Source of the DNA: Alphaproteobacteria bacterium
Lineage (GTDB): Bacteria > Pseudomonadota > Alphaproteobacteria > RF32 > UBA3637
Direction of reading: 5' to 3'
Assembly (NCBI GenBank): GCA_017632555.1
Contig: JAGBRF010000006.1
Coordinates: 1 to 11,496, forward strand
Length of the DNA stretch: 11,496 nt
A model generated the notes under the pieces. It worked only from the letters and a program-made list of their open reading frames with translations. It was not told the DNA's origin and did not search any database. This document shows, piece after piece, positions 7,624 to 11,496 of this stretch (position 1 is its first letter; each line of letters opens with the position of its first letter). A program made the position numbers and the translations under genes.

Positions 7624-7659
7624 GACAAGCAATTTAATTTATAAAGAAAGGTAAGTAAA

Positions 7660-8352
7660 ATGTCTAAGAAAAATCAAAAAGCGCCAAAAGATGCAACCGA
7701 ATTGTTACAGGACGTTTTGTATGACGAAGTGACGGAAGATGTGCACAGAGATCAAGTCTTGAAAATGTGGAAAAAGTACAGATACTTGATTTTATTGGCG
7801 ATTATTTTGGTTATCGGTTCTTTGGCGGCTATGGAAGGTTATATGTCTTGGCGTAAAAAAGTACGTTTGGCCGAATCTGACGTTTATGAACAAGCTGCTG
7901 TTTTGAATGCACAAGGACAAACACAAGAAGCTTTGGATAAATATGCTTCTTTGAAAGACGGCAGAACGGTAGCTTATCCCCATTTGGCAAAAATGCGTCA
8001 AGCCGGCATTTTGTTTGACGAAGGTAAAGACACCGAAGCGTTGGCAATTTTAAATCAATTGCGTCAAGATGAAAATGCACCGGAAACTTTGCGTGCTATT
8101 TCGGCTTTGGGTTATGTCAGCCATCAAATTGAAACAGGCAATGTTGCTGAATTGCAATCCATTTTGAATCCGTATTTGACTGTTGGAAACAGTTGGTATG
8201 GTACTGCCGCCGAAATGTCAATTTTGTTGATGATTCGTGAAGGTCAAAACGAAAAGGCAAAGAAGATGACGGACGAAGTTTTGTCTATGTCGAATTTGCC
8301 AAGTATGGTTAAAGAACATTTGACCGTTATCAAAAAAGTTTTGGAAGAATAA
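7660..8352 (+). CDS. YfgM-like membrane-anchored TPR protein
   Basis: 230 residues. A charged cytoplasmic N-terminus (1-40) precedes a transmembrane helix (about 41-58) and a periplasmic helical domain of TPR-like repeats (about 70-228), for example QGQTQEALDKYASLKDG and EGKDTEALAILNQLRQ. This is the layout of the YfgM/TPR_21 family. In E. coli, YfgM binds the Sec translocon with PpiD and helps hand secreted proteins to periplasmic chaperones. Synteny supports the call: E. coli has yfgM-bamB-der, and here der begins on the base after this stop codon, with bamB absent. The GGAAGA at the end of this gene serves as the der ribosome-binding site, so expression of the two is coupled. Topology is clear; the precise function is inferred from family and position. 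Confidence 0.8.
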   Translation: MSKKNQKAPKDATELLQDVLYDEVTEDVHRDQVLKMWKKYRYLILLAIILVIGSLAAMEGYMSWRKKVRLAESDVYEQAAVLNAQGQTQEALDKYASLKDGRTVAYPHLAKMRQAGILFDEGKDTEALAILNQLRQDENAPETLRAISALGYVSHQIETGNVAELQSILNPYLTVGNSWYGTAAEMSILLMIREGQNEKAKKMTDEVLSMSNLPSMVKEHLTVIKKVLEE

Positions 8353-9714
8353 ATGAGCCAATTAAAAACAGTTGCCATTGTCGGTCGGACGAATGTTGGA
8401 AAGTCAACACTTTTCAATCGTTTGGTCGGAAAAAAACAGGCAATTGTTCATGATTTGCCGGGTGTGACGCGCGATCGTAAAGAAGGCACCGGGCATTTAT
8501 CGGATATTACTTTTCGTGTTATAGATACTGCCGGTTTGGAAGTAAAAACGGCTTTGTCAAAGGCTATGTGGGCACAAACACAAAAGGCCATTGAAGAAGC
8601 AGACATTATCTTGATGGTTATTGACGCAAGAAGCGAAATCAATCCTTTGGATAAAGAATTGGCAACTGATTTGCGCCGTATCAAAAAGCCGGTTTTTTTG
8701 TTGGCGAATAAATGCGAAGCCGCAGAACAATACGTTGCCGCAACTGAAAGTTATGTATTGGGATTGGGTGATCCGATTGCTGTTTCTGCCGAACACGGAT
8801 TGGGTATGTCGGATTTATATCAAGCATTATTGCCGTATATTCCAAAGGTCGAAAAAAATGCAAACAAAGAAGATGATGTTGATGACAAAAAGGAACGTCC
8901 TTTGAATTTGGCCATTGTCGGTCGTCCAAATGTGGGTAAATCAACTTTGGTCAACCAACTGTTGGGACAAGAACGTATGTTGACGGGTCCCGAAGCGGGC
9001 GTGACACGTGATGCCATTTCCGTTCCGTTTGAATGGAAAGGCAATAAAGTTATTTTAACGGATACCGCCGGTTTGCGTAAACGTGCAAAAATTACGCACT
9101 CATTGGAAAAAATATCCGCTGCGGACAGCAAACATGCTTTGGATTATGCGGAAGTCGTTATTGTTGTTGTTGATGCGGCAAATCCGTTGGAAACACAAGA
9201 TTTAACGGTTGCCCGTAAGGTTGTTGAAGAAGGCAGAGCTTTGATTTTGGCCGTCAATAAATGGGATACGGTGAAAAATCAAACGGCGGTTAAAAATACA
9301 ATAAAGGAACGTTTACATAATTCTTTGCAACAAGTCAAAGGATTGCCGGTTATTTATATTTCCGCCAAAACCGGTATGGGTATGGATTTGCTGATGAAAG
9401 AAGTTTTCCGTATGTACAGGGTATGGAATAAACGCGTTCCTACGGCAAAATTGAATATGTGGTTAAAGTCCATGACGGAAGCAACTCCGCCACCTTTGGC
9501 TTCGAACGGTCGGCGTATTCCGATGAAGTATATGACGCAAGTCAATACCCGTCCGCCAACATTTGTTATATTCTCATCCAATCCGGACGAATTGCCGGAA
9601 TCATATTTGCGTTATTTGTCAAACGGACTTCGAAAAGATTATGGTTTGGATGGTATTCCTATTCGTATTTCAATGCGTAAGCGTGCCAATCCGTATGCAG
9701 ATAAGAAAAAATAA
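8353..9714 (+). CDS. der: Ribosome assembly GTPase Der (EngA), two GTPase domains plus KH-like domain
   Basis: 453 residues, normal for Der, an essential GTPase that binds the 50S subunit late in its assembly. Domain 1 has G1 GRTNVGKST (11-19), G2 T39 in PGVTRD, G3 DTAG (58-61), G4 NKCE (119-122) and G5 SAE. Domain 2 has G1 GRPNVGKST (190-198), G3 DTAGLRKRA (237-245), G4 NKWD (302-305) and G5 SAK (337-339). A KH-like RNA-binding domain spans about 353-443. The first G4 motif has glutamate in place of the usual aspartate, a form I recall from other alphaproteobacterial Der proteins. The acidic linker EDDVDDKKE joins the G domains. The ATG directly abuts the yfgM stop. The stop codon lies one base from the convergent mutL stop, so transcription must end inside mutL. 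Identification is secure. Confidence 0.97.
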   Translation: MSQLKTVAIVGRTNVGKSTLFNRLVGKKQAIVHDLPGVTRDRKEGTGHLSDITFRVIDTAGLEVKTALSKAMWAQTQKAIEEADIILMVIDARSEINPLDKELATDLRRIKKPVFLLANKCEAAEQYVAATESYVLGLGDPIAVSAEHGLGMSDLYQALLPYIPKVEKNANKEDDVDDKKERPLNLAIVGRPNVGKSTLVNQLLGQERMLTGPEAGVTRDAISVPFEWKGNKVILTDTAGLRKRAKITHSLEKISAADSKHALDYAEVVIVVVDAANPLETQDLTVARKVVEEGRALILAVNKWDTVKNQTAVKNTIKERLHNSLQQVKGLPVIYISAKTGMGMDLLMKEVFRMYRVWNKRVPTAKLNMWLKSMTEATPPPLASNGRRIPMKYMTQVNTRPPTFVIFSSNPDELPESYLRYLSNGLRKDYGLDGIPIRISMRKRANPYADKKK

Positions 9715-9715
9715 A

Positions 9716-11496
9716 TTAAACTTTTCGACCAAACAATTTTTCAATATCGGAAACTTTTAATTCAATGTATGTCGGGCGACCGTGAATACATTGTCCCGAT
9801 TTACCGCAAGCTTCCATTTGTCTTAAAAGCGCATTCATTTCAGCAACTGTCAGAACACGTCCGGCACGAACGGAACCATGGCAAGCCATACGTGCGCAAA
9901 TGGCTTGGATTTTATCTTCCAAAGCGGTTGTATCACCGAATTCTTTGAACGTATCTAACATATCAACAACTAACCCTTTGATATCCGTTTTATCCAACAG
10001 AGCAGGGATTTCGCGCACAATGACCGAATCCGTTCCGAATGCTTCCATAACAAAGCCGAATTTTTTTAATTCTTCGCTTTTACTTGTCAGCAAATGGACA
10101 TCTTCTTCATTTAATGAAACAATTTCCGGAATAAGCAAAAGTTGTGTTTCCATTTTTGTTTCAAGCGCCGTGCGGATTTTTTCATAAGTCAAACGTTCAT
10201 GTGCGGCGTGTTGATCCGTGATAATTAAACTGTTTGGTGTTTCGGAAATAATATAAGTTTCCATAACTTGTCCGCGCGCCAATCCCAAAGGCGGAAATTC
10301 ATTTTCTGTCACGGGTTCGGGCGGAATTGTTTGTTCATAAGAAACCGCTTTTGCCGAATAATAATCGTTCATTTTGAAAGGTTGTTGTGCTTCATAAGAA
10401 TCTTGCAAATCCCTTATTTTCGGCTTTTCAATGAAGTAATTGGAACGGGTGAGACCGGTGTTTTTCCCGCTTTCATAATGATGTTCAGGCAAAATTTGCG
10501 GCGCCGCCTTTTCCAAAGCCCCAAAGCCGATAGTCGTTGATGTTCTGTGTCCCGCTTGTGCCAATGCAGCTTTGACGGTTGTCACAATTAAAGCACGAAT
10601 AACGGCACTATCTTTGAAACGAACTTCCGTTTTTGCAGGGTGAACATTTACATCAACTTCCCGTTGCGGTACGGTTAAAAATAAAGCAGCCACAGGGTGT
10701 CCGCTGTCAACCCCCAAAAGCCCTTGATAAGCACCTTTTAAGCAACCGGCCAACAGTTTGTCTTTTACCCAACGGCCATTGACAAATAAATGTTGTTCGG
10801 CTGATGTCGAACGGGTATAAGTCGGCAACCCGACGAATCCGTGAATTTTGAAACCATCATGTTCGCCGGTAACTTCAACGGCATTTTCTTTGAAGCCGAA
10901 ACCGATGACTTTTCCGACACGTTCCAATAAATTATCGGTTGCCGGATAAAATAAAATTTGCTTTTTTTCATCGGATAATTTGAAATTTACATTCGGATAA
11001 GCCATAGCCAATCGGTTTATGACATCTTTGATATATCCGACTTCTGTCGGTGTCGATTTTAAAAATTTCAAACGGGCCGGAGTGGCAAAGAATAAATCTT
11101 TAACTTCCACCTTTGTGCCACAGTTAAGGGCAGAGGGGGATACTTTGCTTTTAACACCGCCTTCTACGGAAATGGACCAAGCGTTTTCAGAATCTTTTGT
11201 TCGGGAAGTAATTGTCATGCGGGCAACAGAACCGATGGACGGTAATGCTTCACCTCGGAACCCGAAAGATGAAATAGCAAATAAATCATCTGTCGGCAAT
11301 TTGGATGTGGCGTGCCTTTCGACAGCAATTTCCAAATCATCTTTGCTGATACCCTTACCATTATCCGTGACGGATAAATATGATTTACCGCCATCGCCCA
11401 ACATAACTTCGATTATCGAAGCGTCTGCATCTAACGCATTTTCAATCAACTATTTCAATGCGGAAGCAGGGCGTTCAATAACTTCACCGGCGGCGA
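9716..11496 (-). pseudogene. mutL: DNA mismatch repair protein MutL, interrupted by in-frame TAG at the catalytic Glu; 5' end beyond window
   Basis: MutL couples MutS mismatch recognition to strand processing. Reading leftwards, codons at the edge give AAGEVIERPASALK, then TAG, then LIENALDADAS and 576 further open codons. The TAG replaces the invariant glutamate (E29 in E. coli) that activates water for ATP hydrolysis. Everything after it looks functional: DNGKGI (29-34 of the downstream part), HATSKL, FGFRGEALPSIGS (62-74), GTKVEVKDLFFATPARLKFL (111-130), FVNGRWVKD, and the endonuclease motifs DQHAAHERLTYE (412-423), ARMACHGSVRAG, CIHGRP (554-559) and terminal FGR. It is thus the endonuclease-type MutL of MutH-less bacteria. 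A TTG directly after the TAG could restart translation, but with no Shine-Dalgarno and without the first ATP-binding helix. This may be a recent nonsense mutation, a mixed population or a base error. The orthology is secure; the pseudogene status is not. Confidence 0.85.
11450..11452 (-). other. In-frame amber codon in mutL
   Basis: The forward bases CTA read as TAG on the minus strand, between the codon for lysine in PASALK and the TTG that begins LIENALDADAS. Relatives read PAS..KEL.EN.LDA, so this codon should encode glutamate; GAG to TAG is a single transversion. Glutamate is written almost always as GAA in this window, which makes a GAG ancestor less common but possible. Confidence 0.9.

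Noticed and set aside
8448..9131. Minus-strand open frames opposite der
   Set aside because: Shadows of a gene with a fully motif-supported plus-strand frame.

Overview
The window is AT-rich and densely coding. It reads as a chromosomal segment of a low-GC alphaproteobacterium. The evidence is the gene set (a DUF2155 protein next to mlaD, a nucleophile-less gamma-glutamyltransferase-like lipoprotein beside an M48/TPR protease) and the NKxE form of the first G4 motif in Der. I see no phage, transposon, CRISPR, tRNA or rRNA. No stretch longer than about 100 bases lacks a gene.

Layout. On the minus strand, reading leftwards from 3317, lie infA (IF-1), a polytopic membrane protein that looks like a decayed WecA/MraY-type phosphosugar transferase, and uvrB. 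uvrB overlaps its upstream neighbour by one base and runs off the left edge. The next minus-strand gene (3412-4722) is a BepA-like M48 metalloprotease with a TPR tail. It diverges from a plus-strand lipoprotein gene (4721-6025); the two start codons share one CATG palindrome. The plus strand then carries two tandem mlaD paralogs, a DUF2155 exported protein, a YfgM-like membrane-anchored TPR protein and der. Der converges with mutL (minus strand) with one base between the stop codons; mutL runs off the right edge.

How the genes fit together. The middle block (M48 protease, gamma-glutamyltransferase-like lipoprotein, MlaD pair, DUF2155, YfgM) is aimed at the periplasm and outer membrane: quality control of outer-membrane assembly, lipid transport and secretion-associated chaperoning. 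The flanks are information-processing genes: translation initiation (infA), nucleotide excision repair (uvrB), ribosome assembly (der) and mismatch repair (mutL). Four convincing sigma70-type promoters can be read, upstream of infA, the M48 gene, the mlaD pair and yfgM. I found no convincing intrinsic terminator.

Most notable: mutL is full length in the window except for an in-frame TAG exactly at the catalytic ATPase glutamate (E29 in E. coli numbering). Two other genes look like pseudoenzymes that kept their fold but lost catalytic residues. No clearly new multi-gene system is evident.
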